From AC-32 sp963813435 (GTDB lineage: Bacteria; Actinomycetota; Thermoleophilia; Gaiellales; Gaiellaceae): a stretch of DNA of 64,000 nucleotides. The stretch is taken from NCBI GenBank assembly GCA_963813435.1, contig CAWEYY010000003.1:1054001-1118000 (forward strand), in the 5' to 3' direction. The notes below the pieces were generated by a model, which had not been told where the DNA came from, ran no database searches, and saw only the letters and a program-made list of their open reading frames with translations. The translations under genes and the position numbers were made by a program. Numbering within the stretch: position 1 is the first letter of the stretch; every line of letters starts with the position of its first letter. This document shows positions 1-7,920 of the stretch, piece after piece.

Positions 1-1
1 C

Positions 2-1729
2 GAGGCCGAGCTTGCGCGAGCTCCCGACTGGACGAGGCTTCCCGGTCGGCTGCCCGAGACGCCGCCGCTGCGCCGGCTGCTGGACCTGCGGCGAGGCCTG
101 CTACGTCACGACGGCCCGCTCGCGGCGCTCCAGCTCTCCTCTCTCCGGCGCCCCGGCACGGTCGCGCTGCGGGTGGCGGGCGATGCGCGACGGCTTCCCT
201 CCTCGGGAAACCGAGTCAAGCGCGAATCGGGGATCACGCTCGCGCTCTCGAACCGTCGCGGGGATCATCGGCTCGAGCGGCTGGCGGCGTACGGGCCGGA
301 CGCACGGAGCGCGCGGCGCGCGCTCGGCGCCGCGCGACAAGCAGGCTTCGAGACCCTGTTCGCCGAGCATCGGGAGGCGTGGGCTCGGCGCTGGGAGACG
401 GCAGACGTGGTCATCGAGGGAGATCCGGAGCTCCAGCGCGCCGTCCGCTTCACGCTCTTCCACCTCATGGCGTCCGTGGCCGACGAGGGCGAGGCGGCCG
501 TCGGGGCGCGCGGCCTCTCCGGGCCCGCCTACAGGGGACACGTCTTCTGGGACAGCGACGTCTTCGTGCTGCCCTTCCTGGCTGCCACGCACCCGCCCGC
601 GGCCCGGGCCATGCTCGAGTATCGAGTTCGCCGCCTCGACGCAGCGCGCGCCGCCGCGGCACGCGATGACTACGCGGGTGCACGGTTCCCCTGGGAGTCC
701 GGTCGTGACGGCAGGGACGTCACTCCAAGCCACGCCCGCCTGGCGACCGGTGAGCTCATCGCCGTCCGCACCGGGGAGTTGGAAGAGCACATCACGGCCG
801 ACGTCGCCTGGGCAGCGTCCTGCTACGTGGACTGGACGGGCGACCTCGAGTTCGCCGCAGGCCCCGGCCGCGAGCTGCTGACGGAGACCGCCCGCTACTG
901 GGCTTCGCGAGTCCGGTTCTCGGACGGCCGGGCGCACCTGTACGGGGTGATCGGCCCCGACGAGTATCACGAGCCCGTGGACGACAACGCCTTCACGAAC
1001 GTCATGGCGCGCTGGAACCTGCGTGCCGCGGCAGGGATCGACGGAGAAGACGAGGAGGAGCGGGCAAGCTGGCTGCGCGTGGCCGACGCCCTCGTCGACG
1101 GCTACGACCCGATGAGCGGCCTCTACGAGCAGTTCGCCGGCTTCTCCCGACTCGAGCCCCTCGTCATCGCCGACATCGCCCCTCGGCGTCCAATCGCCGC
1201 CGAGCTGCTGCTCGGCCGCGAGCGGACCGAGGCCGCGCAGGTACTGAAGCAGGCAGACGTTCTCATGCTCCATCACCTCGTCCCGGATGAGGTCGCACCG
1301 GGCTCCTTGCTACCCAACCTCGACTTCTACGAGCCCCGCACGGCGCACGGCAGCTCGCTCTCCCCCGCGGTGCACGCATCGCTCCTCGCTCGTGCCGGCC
1401 GCTTCCGGGAGGCCCTTCGGGCGCTGCGGGTCGCGGCGCGGATCGACCTCGATGACCTGACCCGCAGCACGGCGAGCGGCGTGCACTTGGCGACGATGGG
1501 AGGCGTGTGGCAGGCCCTCGTCTTCGGCTTCGCCGGAGTGAGGCCTCGCAGAGACGCCCTCGTCGTCGACCCCCGTCTGCCCCCCGAGTGGGGAGCGATC
1601 GAGCTTCGCCTCCGCTTTCGAGGCTCGCCTCTTCGACTCCGAATCGACCGCGACGGCGTCGAGCTCGACGCTGCGTCAGAGTTCGACCTCCAGCGTCGCG
1701 AAAACCACTGGGAGGTGGTCTTCAGATGA
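2..1729 (+). CDS. Glycoside hydrolase family 65 protein (5'-truncated by window edge)
   Basis: The reading frame is open from the first bases of the window, so the gene starts upstream; 575 residues are visible. GH65 enzymes are phosphorylases or hydrolases of alpha-glucosides such as trehalose, kojibiose or maltose. Visible family signatures are LDLRRGLLRHDG in the N-terminal beta-sandwich domain, HVFWDSDVFVLPF at the start of the (alpha/alpha)6 barrel, and GVIGPDEYHE, whose glutamate is the family's general acid. The segment HGSSLS near the C-terminal part of the barrel matches the phosphate-binding loop of the phosphorylases, so a phosphorylase is more likely than a hydrolase. The stop overlaps the next gene's start (ATGA), indicating an operon with the universal stress protein. 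The exact sugar specificity cannot be read from sequence. Confidence 0.9.
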   Translation, partial: EAELARAPDWTRLPGRLPETPPLRRLLDLRRGLLRHDGPLAALQLSSLRRPGTVALRVAGDARRLPSSGNRVKRESGITLALSNRRGDHRLERLAAYGPDARSARRALGAARQAGFETLFAEHREAWARRWETADVVIEGDPELQRAVRFTLFHLMASVADEGEAAVGARGLSGPAYRGHVFWDSDVFVLPFLAATHPPAARAMLEYRVRRLDAARAAAARDDYAGARFPWESGRDGRDVTPSHARLATGELIAVRTGELEEHITADVAWAASCYVDWTGDLEFAAGPGRELLTETARYWASRVRFSDGRAHLYGVIGPDEYHEPVDDNAFTNVMARWNLRAAAGIDGEDEEERASWLRVADALVDGYDPMSGLYEQFAGFSRLEPLVIADIAPRRPIAAELLLGRERTEAAQVLKQADVLMLHHLVPDEVAPGSLLPNLDFYEPRTAHGSSLSPAVHASLLARAGRFREALRALRVAARIDLDDLTRSTASGVHLATMGGVWQALVFGFAGVRPRRDALVVDPRLPPEWGAIELRLRFRGSPLRLRIDRDGVELDAASEFDLQRRENHWEVVFR

Positions 1730-2544
1730 GCAAGGTCATCGCCGCACTCGACACGAGTATGGCCGCCAAGCCGGCCCTCCTCTCGGCTCTCGCGCTGGGG
1801 AACGTCCTCGGCGCCGAGGTCGAGGCGCTGCACGTTCAGGAGGACAACGAGCGCGTCCCCCGCAGCATCGCGGCCGGCGAGCACGTGCCCCTGCACATCG
1901 CGCACGGGCCTGTCGTCGACGCCCTGGTCGAGTCCGCCCAGGCGGAGGACGTCCTTGCGCTCGTCGTGGGAGCGCGCGGCTCGCCGCTGCGCCGTGCGCC
2001 GCTCGGGAGCACTGCTCTGGCCGTGGCCACGTCCGTGACCAGGCCCGTCCTCGTCGTTCCGCCGGAAGCGCCGAGGCCCCGGGGGCTTCAGCGCGTGCTC
2101 GTCCCGCTCGAGGGCGGGGGCGCGCATGCGCCGCAAGCCATCATCGAGCTGGCCCAAGCGGCTCGGGTCGATCTCGTCGTCCTGCACGTGGTCGGGGAGG
2201 AGTCGCTGCCCCGGTTCACGGATCAGCCGCAGCACGAGCAGCCGGCGCGGGTCGCGGAGTTTCTGCGCCGATACTGCCCCTGGGGGGTCAACTCGATCCA
2301 GTTCGAGGTCCGGCTGGGCCGCCCGGACGAGATTGTGCCCCAGGTCGCCGAGCAGGAGAACGTCGACCTCATCGCTCTCGGCTGGGCCCAGGAGCTCGCC
2401 TCGGACCGGGCGCCGATCGTGCGCTCGGCACTCGAGCGTGCCCACGTCCCCGTCCTGCTCGTCCCCGTTCAGACCGCGGCCGAAGCAGCAAATGCGCCAA
2501 CGAGGGAGGAATCATGGAGCAGCTTGCAATCGTCGCCCGTCTGA
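1726..2544 (+). CDS. Universal stress protein, tandem UspA domains
   Basis: A 272-residue protein with two consecutive UspA folds. The start ATG at 1726 overlaps the stop of the GH65 gene by four bases, so I prefer it to the longer upstream reading. Domain 1 starts KVIAALDTS and ends with GARGSPLRRAPLGST, which fits the G-x2-G-x9-G-S/T ATP-binding pattern. Domain 2 (from about residue 124) has the fold's hydrophobic strands and ends in HVPVLLVPV but lacks a clear glycine-rich nucleotide motif, so probably only the first half binds ATP. Coupling to a carbohydrate phosphorylase suggests a role in stress or starvation adjustment of storage-sugar use; that is inference. Confidence 0.85.
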   Translation: MSKVIAALDTSMAAKPALLSALALGNVLGAEVEALHVQEDNERVPRSIAAGEHVPLHIAHGPVVDALVESAQAEDVLALVVGARGSPLRRAPLGSTALAVATSVTRPVLVVPPEAPRPRGLQRVLVPLEGGGAHAPQAIIELAQAARVDLVVLHVVGEESLPRFTDQPQHEQPARVAEFLRRYCPWGVNSIQFEVRLGRPDEIVPQVAEQENVDLIALGWAQELASDRAPIVRSALERAHVPVLLVPVQTAAEAANAPTREESWSSLQSSPV

Positions 2545-2849
2545 AGACCGGCGCGGAGAATGAGGCAAGGAAGCTGATCGAGGAGGGACCACCCTTCGAG
2601 ATCCCCGAAAGCGGGCTGGAGCGCCATACGGTCTACCTCTCCGCGGGGGAGGTTGTGTTCGTCTTCGAAGGGCCCGAGGTGGAGGGCATCGTCGACGCCA
2701 TGATCGAGGACCCCTTCCGGCCGACGCTCTCGGACGCCTTCGGGAGCTGGCGCCCGCTCGTGGAGGACAAGCCAAGAATCGCGCGGCCCGTCTTCTCGTG
2801 GCAGCAGGAGGTGGGCGGCACGCGGACGGAAGAGGAGGCACAGCGGTAA
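2514..2849 (+). CDS. Small conserved-type protein of unknown function
   Basis: A 111-residue acidic protein starting MEQLAIVARLKTGAE. The start lies inside the 3' end of the universal stress gene (31-base overlap) behind a good Shine-Dalgarno, GAGGGAGGA, six bases before the ATG. The alternation of hydrophobic strands and helices (LAIVARL, HTVYLSAGEVVFVFEG, VEGIVDAMI) resembles a ferredoxin-like or dimeric alpha/beta-barrel fold. No catalytic motif is visible. It is the last gene of the GH65-Usp operon. I do not recognise a characterised family. Confidence 0.7.
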   Translation: MEQLAIVARLKTGAENEARKLIEEGPPFEIPESGLERHTVYLSAGEVVFVFEGPEVEGIVDAMIEDPFRPTLSDAFGSWRPLVEDKPRIARPVFSWQQEVGGTRTEEEAQR

Positions 2850-2894
2850 CCGAGGCGACTGGCTGGCGAGCGGGCGTTCCTATACTCGACGGCG

Positions 2895-2967
2895 GGGCCG
2901 GTAGCTCAGCTGGTAGAGCAGGGGACTTTTAATCCCAAGGTCGCTGGTTCGAGTCCAGCCCGGCCCA
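2895..2967 (+). tRNA. tRNA-Lys (anticodon TTT)
   Basis: A full cloverleaf can be folded by eye: acceptor GGGCCGG (2895-2901) with CCGGCCC (2960-2966), D stem GCTC/GAGC, anticodon loop CTTTTAA with anticodon TTT at 2928-2930, and T stem GCTGG/CCAGC with loop TTCGAGT. The first pair of the anticodon stem is a G-A mismatch. Discriminator base A is at 2967 and the 3' CCA is not encoded. A TATACT box lies eight bases upstream (2881-2886). The 3' end faces a tyrosine recombinase gene, the usual arrangement for an integration target. Confidence 0.95.
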
Positions 2968-3057
2968 CTGGAGAAAGTACCTGCAAGTGCACATCTTTTA
3001 ACTCGAGCAGCGAAGGCGTTCGGAGGCGGTGGAGTACGAGTGGAGTACGGCTTTCCG

Positions 3058-4140
3058 TCAGACCGGGAAGGCGCCCTCCATCTTGGCCGCTTGGAGCCTT
3101 CGCTCGGCACGCTCCCAATGCCCGTAGATGTCGGTCGTCACCTTGAGCGTGGAGTGGCCGAGGTGCCGGGAGAGCCAGGTGATCTGCGCGCCGCTCTCCA
3201 GAGCGCGCTTGGCGAAGGTGTGCCGGAAGCTGTGAAACGTTCGCTTCTCCTGCGTCGGCCCGACCCGTGGAATGCCGGCCCTAGCCATCGCCGGGTAGAG
3301 GTGGCGTCGAAGGACAACCGAAGGGGTCAGGAATCCAGTGCCGTTGAGGCTGGGAAAGACGAGGCCGGCGGTGCTTGCGCTGACCCGCTCCCCTCGCAAT
3401 TGGGTCAGCCGTTCGACCACGTCGGAGATCAGATCGACGTCACGACGCTCGCGGTTCTTCGGTGTACCGATCGTGCCGCCCGTGCGGCTCCGGCGAACGC
3501 GCACAACCGCCTCCTCGAGATCGACGTCGCACCAACGAAGCGCGAACAACTCCCCTTGCCGCATGCCTGTCTTGAGCGCAACGAGGCACAACGACCGGTA
3601 GGGCTCGTCCTCGAGGTGGCGGAAGAGGAGAGGGAGTTCGTCATTCTCGAAGTACGCTGCCTCCTTTCGGTCTGGTCGGGGCCTCTGCGACGGCGGCAAC
3701 TCCCGAACCGGGTTCGACTCCGCATACCGATAGAAGACCGCCGCCTGCAGACACGCGCCGAGCACGCGAAGGTGCTTCGCCCGAGTTGAGGGCGAGCAAC
3801 CTCGCTCGCGTAGGACCAGGTTGAAGCGCTCGATGTCTTCCGGCCCGATTCGACGGACGCGCTGGCCACCGAACGTCGCCTTGGCGTGGACGATCGTCGA
3901 ACGGTAGGAAGCGACTGTCGACGGCTTACGCTCGAGCGAGTCAAGCCAACGGTCGGCCCAATCCGAGAACCCGATGTTCGGCCGAGGACGGAAGTCGCCG
4001 TTCTCGACAGAGTCCTCTACTCGAAGCAGGGCCAGCTCAGCCTGCTGGCGGTCTCGGCCAACGACCTCTCTGTGCGCGTGTTCTCCATCGCGGACAACGA
4101 CGTAGTAGATCGGCCCTTGAGCGCAAGTGCAGCCAACCAT
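3058..4140 (-). CDS. Tyrosine recombinase / phage-type integrase
   Basis: A 360-residue site-specific recombinase. The N-terminal part contains the SAM-like core-binding domain (DWADRWLDSL... KHLRVLGACLQAAV). The catalytic domain shows all expected residues: Arg in TGMRQGELFALRW, Lys in GTPKNRERR, His and Arg in HSFRHTFA, His in SRHLGHS and the nucleophile in TDIYGHW. I chose the start at 4140 because GAGGGAG precedes that ATG at good spacing; an in-frame ATG 24 codons upstream has no such site. The C-terminus lies 91 bases from the tRNA-Lys 3' end, so this is probably the integrase that inserted the element there. Confidence 0.93.
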   Translation of the reverse strand: MVGCTCAQGPIYYVVVRDGEHAHREVVGRDRQQAELALLRVEDSVENGDFRPRPNIGFSDWADRWLDSLERKPSTVASYRSTIVHAKATFGGQRVRRIGPEDIERFNLVLRERGCSPSTRAKHLRVLGACLQAAVFYRYAESNPVRELPPSQRPRPDRKEAAYFENDELPLLFRHLEDEPYRSLCLVALKTGMRQGELFALRWCDVDLEEAVVRVRRSRTGGTIGTPKNRERRDVDLISDVVERLTQLRGERVSASTAGLVFPSLNGTGFLTPSVVLRRHLYPAMARAGIPRVGPTQEKRTFHSFRHTFAKRALESGAQITWLSRHLGHSTLKVTTDIYGHWERAERRLQAAKMEGAFPV

Positions 4141-4244
4141 TGCTCCCTCGAACGTCGTCCATGAGCGACCGAGAGCGCACAGCGTGGAATGCTTTGCTTG
4201 GAGGCTAGGCATGTCTGCGGCACGAAGAGAGTGGCATCGTTCAT

Positions 4245-4258
4245 GTCATTATAATGAC
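4245..4258. promoter_or_regulatory. AT-rich 14-bp palindrome between integrase and HTH gene
   Basis: The sequence GTCATTATAATGAC is a perfect palindrome inside an unusually AT-rich stretch (about 4237-4270) of an otherwise GC-rich region. It sits between the divergent integrase and HTH genes, where a shared operator or promoter would be expected. Binding by the HTH protein is inference. Confidence 0.45.
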
Positions 4259-4305
4259 TTTGGTTTTGCCACCACAAGCTGCCCATCGGAATCGCCAACC
4301 GGCCT

Positions 4306-4542
4306 ATGCCATACGGTTCGGCCGTGCAACTGAAGCTCGCCGGACTCGCCGAAGTGGCCGAGGTTCTCGGCGTTAGCAAGCGGACAGCAGCCCGTTACAC
4401 GACTCGAGCGGACTTCCCAGAGCCCGTGGCGAGGCTCCGCGCCGGGCCGGTCTGGCTAGAGGAAGATGTTCTAGCTTGGGCGCGAAGTGAACCTCCAGCC
4501 CGACCGGGTAAACCGCTCAAGGCTCCACGGCAGGTGAGCTAG
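4306..4542 (+). CDS. AlpA/excisionase-like helix-turn-helix protein
   Basis: A 78-residue protein with a MerR/AlpA-type winged helix: LAEVAEVLGVSKRTAARYT is a helix-turn-helix, and VWLEEDVLAWARSE is the typical second half in which the wing leads into an EEDVLAWA helix. Proteins of this type act as recombination directionality factors or regulators in integrative elements. It is divergent from the integrase across an AT-rich intergenic region. A GTG six codons downstream (4324) is an alternative start. It probably controls integrase expression or excision. Confidence 0.75.
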   Translation: MPYGSAVQLKLAGLAEVAEVLGVSKRTAARYTTRADFPEPVARLRAGPVWLEEDVLAWARSEPPARPGKPLKAPRQVS

Positions 4543-4712
4543 CGCGTTCTCGGGTCATCCGCACACAGAGTCGCGTTAGGTTAGGCCCGGCCGTCGATAA
4601 CAACTATCGAACGGTCCGGGAAGAGGTCTGCTCGGTGGTGGGAAGCCGCCTTCCTCAGAGCATGCGCCTGGCCGGGAAGGAGGGCGGTCTCGGAAGACGC
4701 CGCACACTGGGT

Positions 4713-6488
4713 TCAGTTTGCCTTGAACCACGCAGCGTTGACCGTTACCTCGTCGACGTGCTCGTGGATCCAGCCCAGGAACCGGCTCGTGTTTAGGGGG
4801 ACGTTGCCGAACCGGTCGCACGAGACCAACTGACACTCCTTGCGCGTTCGGCTCAGTGCGACGAGCAAGCAGCAGACCTCCTCGTCCGTGATCGCGGCCG
4901 GGTCGCGAGGGAAATGCGTGTCGTTGCAGCCGACGATGTAGACGTAGCCGCCTGAGAGGCCCTTCGCACCGACAAGGCTCGTGCAGATGATGGTCGCGTC
5001 GTCCTCAGCCACACCTTCCTGCGCCACCACCTCTCCGATCGCCGCCTCCCAGACGTTCTCCTCCTCGTGGCCCTCCTCGTCAACCTCGGGAAACCGCAAC
5101 GTCTCCCACACGTCCTCAATCGTCTTGTGGACCGCGGCACAGATCCGCGCCTCCTGGTCGCCGACGAACTGCTTGCCGTCGAGAAGCACCCGCACGAGCG
5201 AAGCGATCTCGAGGTGGCCCTTGCGGTATTCGTTGGGAAGCGCGTCCGCCAGTTCCGCGTCGTTACGCAGCACCTCGGTGAGCAAGGCGTCCGCGCCGTC
5301 GAAGAGATCGCAGCGGATGATGATCCTCCAGCCGAGGCGCGACCGTTCGTCGTGCGCCAAGCGGCGGTAGCCGTCGAGCAGCTCGATCGCCGGCTGCTGG
5401 GACATCTTCCGCACCGCCTGCGGGTAGCTCCCATGGATCATCTCGAAGGCGCGCTTCAGGAACGGGTTCGGTCCGATCACGAGCACCGTTGGGTATCCCT
5501 TGTCGTGCGACTCGCGGATGTCCTCGGGCGGGATCTGAGAGATCTGTTTGGCGATGTAGCGGCCGACGTACGGCGCGTTGTTGCGCTCGACGGTGCAGCG
5601 AGCGTGGATGATCCGGGGGTGCGCATCGCTGTCCGGCTGCTTGTCGGGCAGGAAGCAGTGAAACTGCTTAGCAATCCGGCCGGCGAGGTGCCCGTTCGAG
5701 GTCGCCGCGGCGACCGCGTCGTTCACCGCCCCGACGACGACCTCGGTACAGCGAGAGCAGTATGGGAGCTCGAACTTCTCGTAGGTGGCGTCGGCGAAAA
5801 TTTCACGAATGTACCTAGCCGAGGCGTTCTTGAAGTCGTAAAGCGCCTGGTCGTCGTCGCCGGCAATTAGGACGGGACTCTTCGTGGAGAACAGTGCGAT
5901 GAAGCTCGTCTCGAGCAGCGAGAAGTCCTGGTACTCGTCTACGACGATCAGCGGGTAGACCGGGATCCTGTGCTCGTTCGCTTCGAAGAAGCGGAGCATT
6001 CGGTAGACGACGTCGGTGTGTGAGACGGCCTTGTAGTAGTCGCCCAGCCGGAGGGTGTCGCGGATCAAGGCGCCCGAGTCGTCGAGGTTGTGCAGCGCCC
6101 GCTCCAGATCTTCCTCCGTCACGTCCGGTTGGCCGAGCAGCTGCAGGTCCTGCGCTACGAGGTCGAGGAAAGGCGGGTAGTAGTCGAAGGACCCGACCAG
6201 ACCTTCCGTGGAGTTGAGATGCATCTGCCGCTTGCAGAAGCCGTGGAAGGTGAACACATCCGCGAGGTCGCCGAGCGCCTCTTCGAGATCAGAGACCAGG
6301 TTGCGGATGAACGTGAGGGCGAGGCCCTTCCCCTCCACGCTCATGAGCGCCTGCTTGAACGTGTAAGTCTTGCCGGTGCCGGGGCCGGCGACGACGAGCT
6401 TCTTTTCGGCCTTGGAATCGACGATCGCGGTGATCGCGGTCAACCGCGCCTGCGCCATCTTGTCGTTCCCGTTCGCACCTTCTTCCAT
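4713..6488 (-). CDS. UvrD/PcrA-like superfamily 1 helicase
   Basis: A 591-residue SF1 helicase-like ATPase. Motif I is AGPGTGKTYT, motif II VVDEYQDF, motif III LIAGDDDQALYDF, motif V CTSLVGAKGLSGGYVY and motif VI LLVALSRTRKECQLV. It is shorter than full UvrD (about 720 residues) and lacks an obvious fused nuclease. It stands alone, with no OLD-family nuclease beside it as in Gabija loci and no RecB-type partner. Because it is the main cargo of the tRNA-Lys element, it may serve element maintenance or phage defence, but nothing in the sequence proves either. Confidence 0.85.
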   Translation of the reverse strand: MEEGANGNDKMAQARLTAITAIVDSKAEKKLVVAGPGTGKTYTFKQALMSVEGKGLALTFIRNLVSDLEEALGDLADVFTFHGFCKRQMHLNSTEGLVGSFDYYPPFLDLVAQDLQLLGQPDVTEEDLERALHNLDDSGALIRDTLRLGDYYKAVSHTDVVYRMLRFFEANEHRIPVYPLIVVDEYQDFSLLETSFIALFSTKSPVLIAGDDDQALYDFKNASARYIREIFADATYEKFELPYCSRCTEVVVGAVNDAVAAATSNGHLAGRIAKQFHCFLPDKQPDSDAHPRIIHARCTVERNNAPYVGRYIAKQISQIPPEDIRESHDKGYPTVLVIGPNPFLKRAFEMIHGSYPQAVRKMSQQPAIELLDGYRRLAHDERSRLGWRIIIRCDLFDGADALLTEVLRNDAELADALPNEYRKGHLEIASLVRVLLDGKQFVGDQEARICAAVHKTIEDVWETLRFPEVDEEGHEEENVWEAAIGEVVAQEGVAEDDATIICTSLVGAKGLSGGYVYIVGCNDTHFPRDPAAITDEEVCCLLVALSRTRKECQLVSCDRFGNVPLNTSRFLGWIHEHVDEVTVNAAWFKAN

Positions 6489-6822
6489 CCCGGAACGTTT
6501 TATCGCGAAGACGCCGGCCTTGGAGGCGCCCTTCCCCGTCTCGGGTATGTCGAGACGGCAGCGGATTCAGGGGTCATTGAGACGCCTCGTATAGGAAGGT
6601 TGAGGTTGTGTGACCCTTCGCCACAACGCTCTTCCTACATCGGAACTCGATGCTGCGGTGTGACAAGGATTGACCATCCCAAGGCGCGCTACGGACCGCG
6701 GCTGTAGAGGCTCGCAGCTGAGATGACTGCCGGCGCTATGCGGACAAGTTGGCCCTGTCGCCGTGTGATTTCGCTTTCGCTCGGCCCACAGGCCTGGCGA
6801 CGGCCTTAGCCTTACTGGCGAG
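6489..6822. other. Non-coding stretch with one copy of a 17-bp repeat
   Basis: No convincing gene is seen. It holds the probable promoter of the UvrD-like gene at its left end and, at 6668-6684, the sequence GATTGACCATCCCAAGG, repeated exactly at 7230-7246. Confidence 0.5.
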
Positions 6823-7246
6823 TCAGTCAGGCGCGCTCGCGCTCACAAGTCCAATCAGGCTGTTGAGTCGGTGTCCCCGCAGTTTGCAGCGGTTCCAGCT
6901 CTCGCCGCGGTCGCGGCTTTCCCAGAGCTCAGCATTCGCGAGACCGACGAAGAGACGGCTCGGGGTGGCAAGAAGCGCGTAGGGCATCGCAGGCAGTAGT
7001 TCGGGCAGCCCGCCGGCGAGCGGCTGCCAGGGCTCGCCGTCCCGCCGCCGGTAGACGCGGGCCTGTGGGTCGCGGCCGCCGTGGGCGGCGTAGGGCCCGG
7101 TGCTCGCCGAGACGTACCAGCAGTCTGGGTCGCCCGGGTCGACCGTGACCGACCACGTGTAGCTGCGGTCGCGGCCTTCGTCGGCAGGCTGCCAGCTCTC
7201 GCCTCCGTCAACGCTGAATGCGGCGCCGCGATTGACCATCCCAAGG
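6823..7246 (-). pseudogene. C-terminal fragment of a sialidase/BNR-repeat protein
   Basis: On the minus strand the frame encodes BNR-repeat-like segments: SVDGGESWQPADEG, then SVTVDPGDPDCWYVSAS, and near the end LWESRDRGESWNR. These Asp-box style repeats (SxDxGxxW) belong to sialidase-like or photosystem-stability-factor beta-propellers. Only about 135 residues remain of a protein normally over 300 residues, so the 5' part is lost. The similarity stops at about 7230-7246, exactly at the second copy of the 17-bp direct repeat, suggesting that recombination at this sequence truncated the gene. A start codon is available at 7293, but the first residues do not look propeller-like. Confidence 0.65.
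7230..7246 (+). repeat. 17-bp direct repeat GATTGACCATCCCAAGG, copy 2
   Basis: Exact copy of 6668-6684, in the same orientation 562 bases apart. The two copies bracket the truncated BNR gene. A 16-bp overlapping match, AAGGATTGACCATCCC, is shared between 6665-6680 and 35119-35134. Confidence 0.7.
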
Positions 7247-7260
7247 AGCGGACATGCACT

Positions 7261-7290
7261 CGATCTCCGGCCGCGCGATCTCCGGCCGCG
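7261..7290. repeat. Tandem duplication of a 15-bp unit
   Basis: The unit CGATCTCCGGCCGCG occurs twice in direct succession, just beyond the 3' end of the small gene on the minus strand. It probably arose by replication slippage. Confidence 0.8.
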
Positions 7291-7293
7291 CAC

Positions 7294-7515
7294 CTACGCG
7301 ATCAGCTCGGGCGGCTCAAGCAGACGCTCCAAGGCCCGCGATTCCGCTCGTCGAAGCATTACCGGCTTTTGCTCGGAGAGCGCGCGCCTCAGGATCACGG
7401 CAAGGTCGTTGAGAGTCGAAGACGAACCGGCACGCGCCAGAGCTCTCCCTCGCAGTTCCTCTACAACGGCTTCATCGAGGGCGAGCTTTCGCCCATTCAG
7501 GTCGAACTCGATCAT
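7294..7515 (-). CDS. Small protein of unknown function
   Basis: A 73-residue protein starting MIEFDLNGRKLALDEAVVEEL; the frame is open further upstream but the sequence before this methionine is low-complexity and unlike a protein. Mostly helical, with a Ser/Leu/Arg-rich centre (STLNDLAVILRRALSE) and a C-terminal LERLLEPPELIA. No domain is recognised. It lies among the accessory genes right of the tRNA-Lys element and may be part of it. Confidence 0.5.
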   Translation of the reverse strand: MIEFDLNGRKLALDEAVVEELRGRALARAGSSSTLNDLAVILRRALSEQKPVMLRRAESRALERLLEPPELIA

Positions 7516-7592
7516 GGCCGCAGAACTCAGATGCGACTCTACTCGTTGAGGTTCCGGACGGTCAGATCCGCGTTCGCCGCTCTCCACCCCTA

Positions 7593-7622
7593 GCGGGCCG
7601 GTTCGTGATCGAACCGGCCCGC
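7593..7622. terminator. Perfect 13-bp inverted repeat, terminator-like
   Basis: GCGGGCCGGTTCG at 7593-7605 and its exact reverse complement at 7610-7622 enclose a TGAT loop. There is no T-run, so it may be a terminator of the GC-rich type or a protein-binding site. Confidence 0.5.
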
Positions 7623-7725
7623 GCCTCAAACACAGCGTTCCGCAGTTGCTACTCCGGCGTAGGCCGCCGCAGCCTCAGGAGTGCTTTCATGGACGAGCGG
7701 TCTGCGGCACGTGTAGAAGTCCAGC

Positions 7726-7920
7726 ATGGTCAGCGGCTACTGCTACCGCGTCTACTTCGAGGACGGAGGAGACGAAACGACGAACTACGTCGGCGCGGTC
7801 CTACAGGTGGGCGACCGCATCAACATCGATGACGAGGACTGGGTTGTTACAGACGCCAAGGTCGTGAGCGAGAGAGACGTGGACTTCGAGATCCGCGTCC
7901 GCCGCGCCAAGGAGGAATAG
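7726..7920 (+). CDS. Small acidic protein of unknown function
   Basis: A 64-residue protein starting MVSGYCYRVYFEDGGDETT. It alternates strands (YRVYFED, AVLQVGDRINIDDEDWVVTDAKVV, FEIRVRR), suggesting a small beta-barrel. Codon pattern and amino-acid composition look genuinely coding. No domain is recognised and there is no clear operon partner. Confidence 0.55.
   Translation: MVSGYCYRVYFEDGGDETTNYVGAVLQVGDRINIDDEDWVVTDAKVVSERDVDFEIRVRRAKEE

Larger units (their letters stand above)
2968..6488. mobile_element. Probable integrative element in tRNA-Lys (minimum extent)
   Basis: Directly downstream of tRNA-Lys come a tyrosine recombinase reading toward the tRNA, a divergent AlpA-like HTH protein and a UvrD-like helicase gene. 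This order (tRNA 3' end, integrase, excisionase-like regulator, cargo) is standard for tRNA-targeted islands. I could not find a second copy of the tRNA 3' end that would mark the far attachment site, so the right boundary is unknown; it may extend through the truncated sialidase-like gene and small ORFs up to citrate synthase at 8.65 kb, where ordinary housekeeping genes resume. No conjugation or phage structural genes are visible. Confidence 0.6.

Noticed and set aside
101..1276. Long minus-strand reading frame opposite the GH65 gene
   Set aside because: It mirrors strong GH65 coding sequence on the other strand; composition is Arg/Gly-rich and has no recognised domain.
7593..7622. Possible far attachment site of the tRNA-Lys element
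   Set aside because: It contains GGGCCGG as in the tRNA acceptor, but the similarity stops there and the sequence is simply a perfect hairpin; no tRNA 3'-end copy was found.
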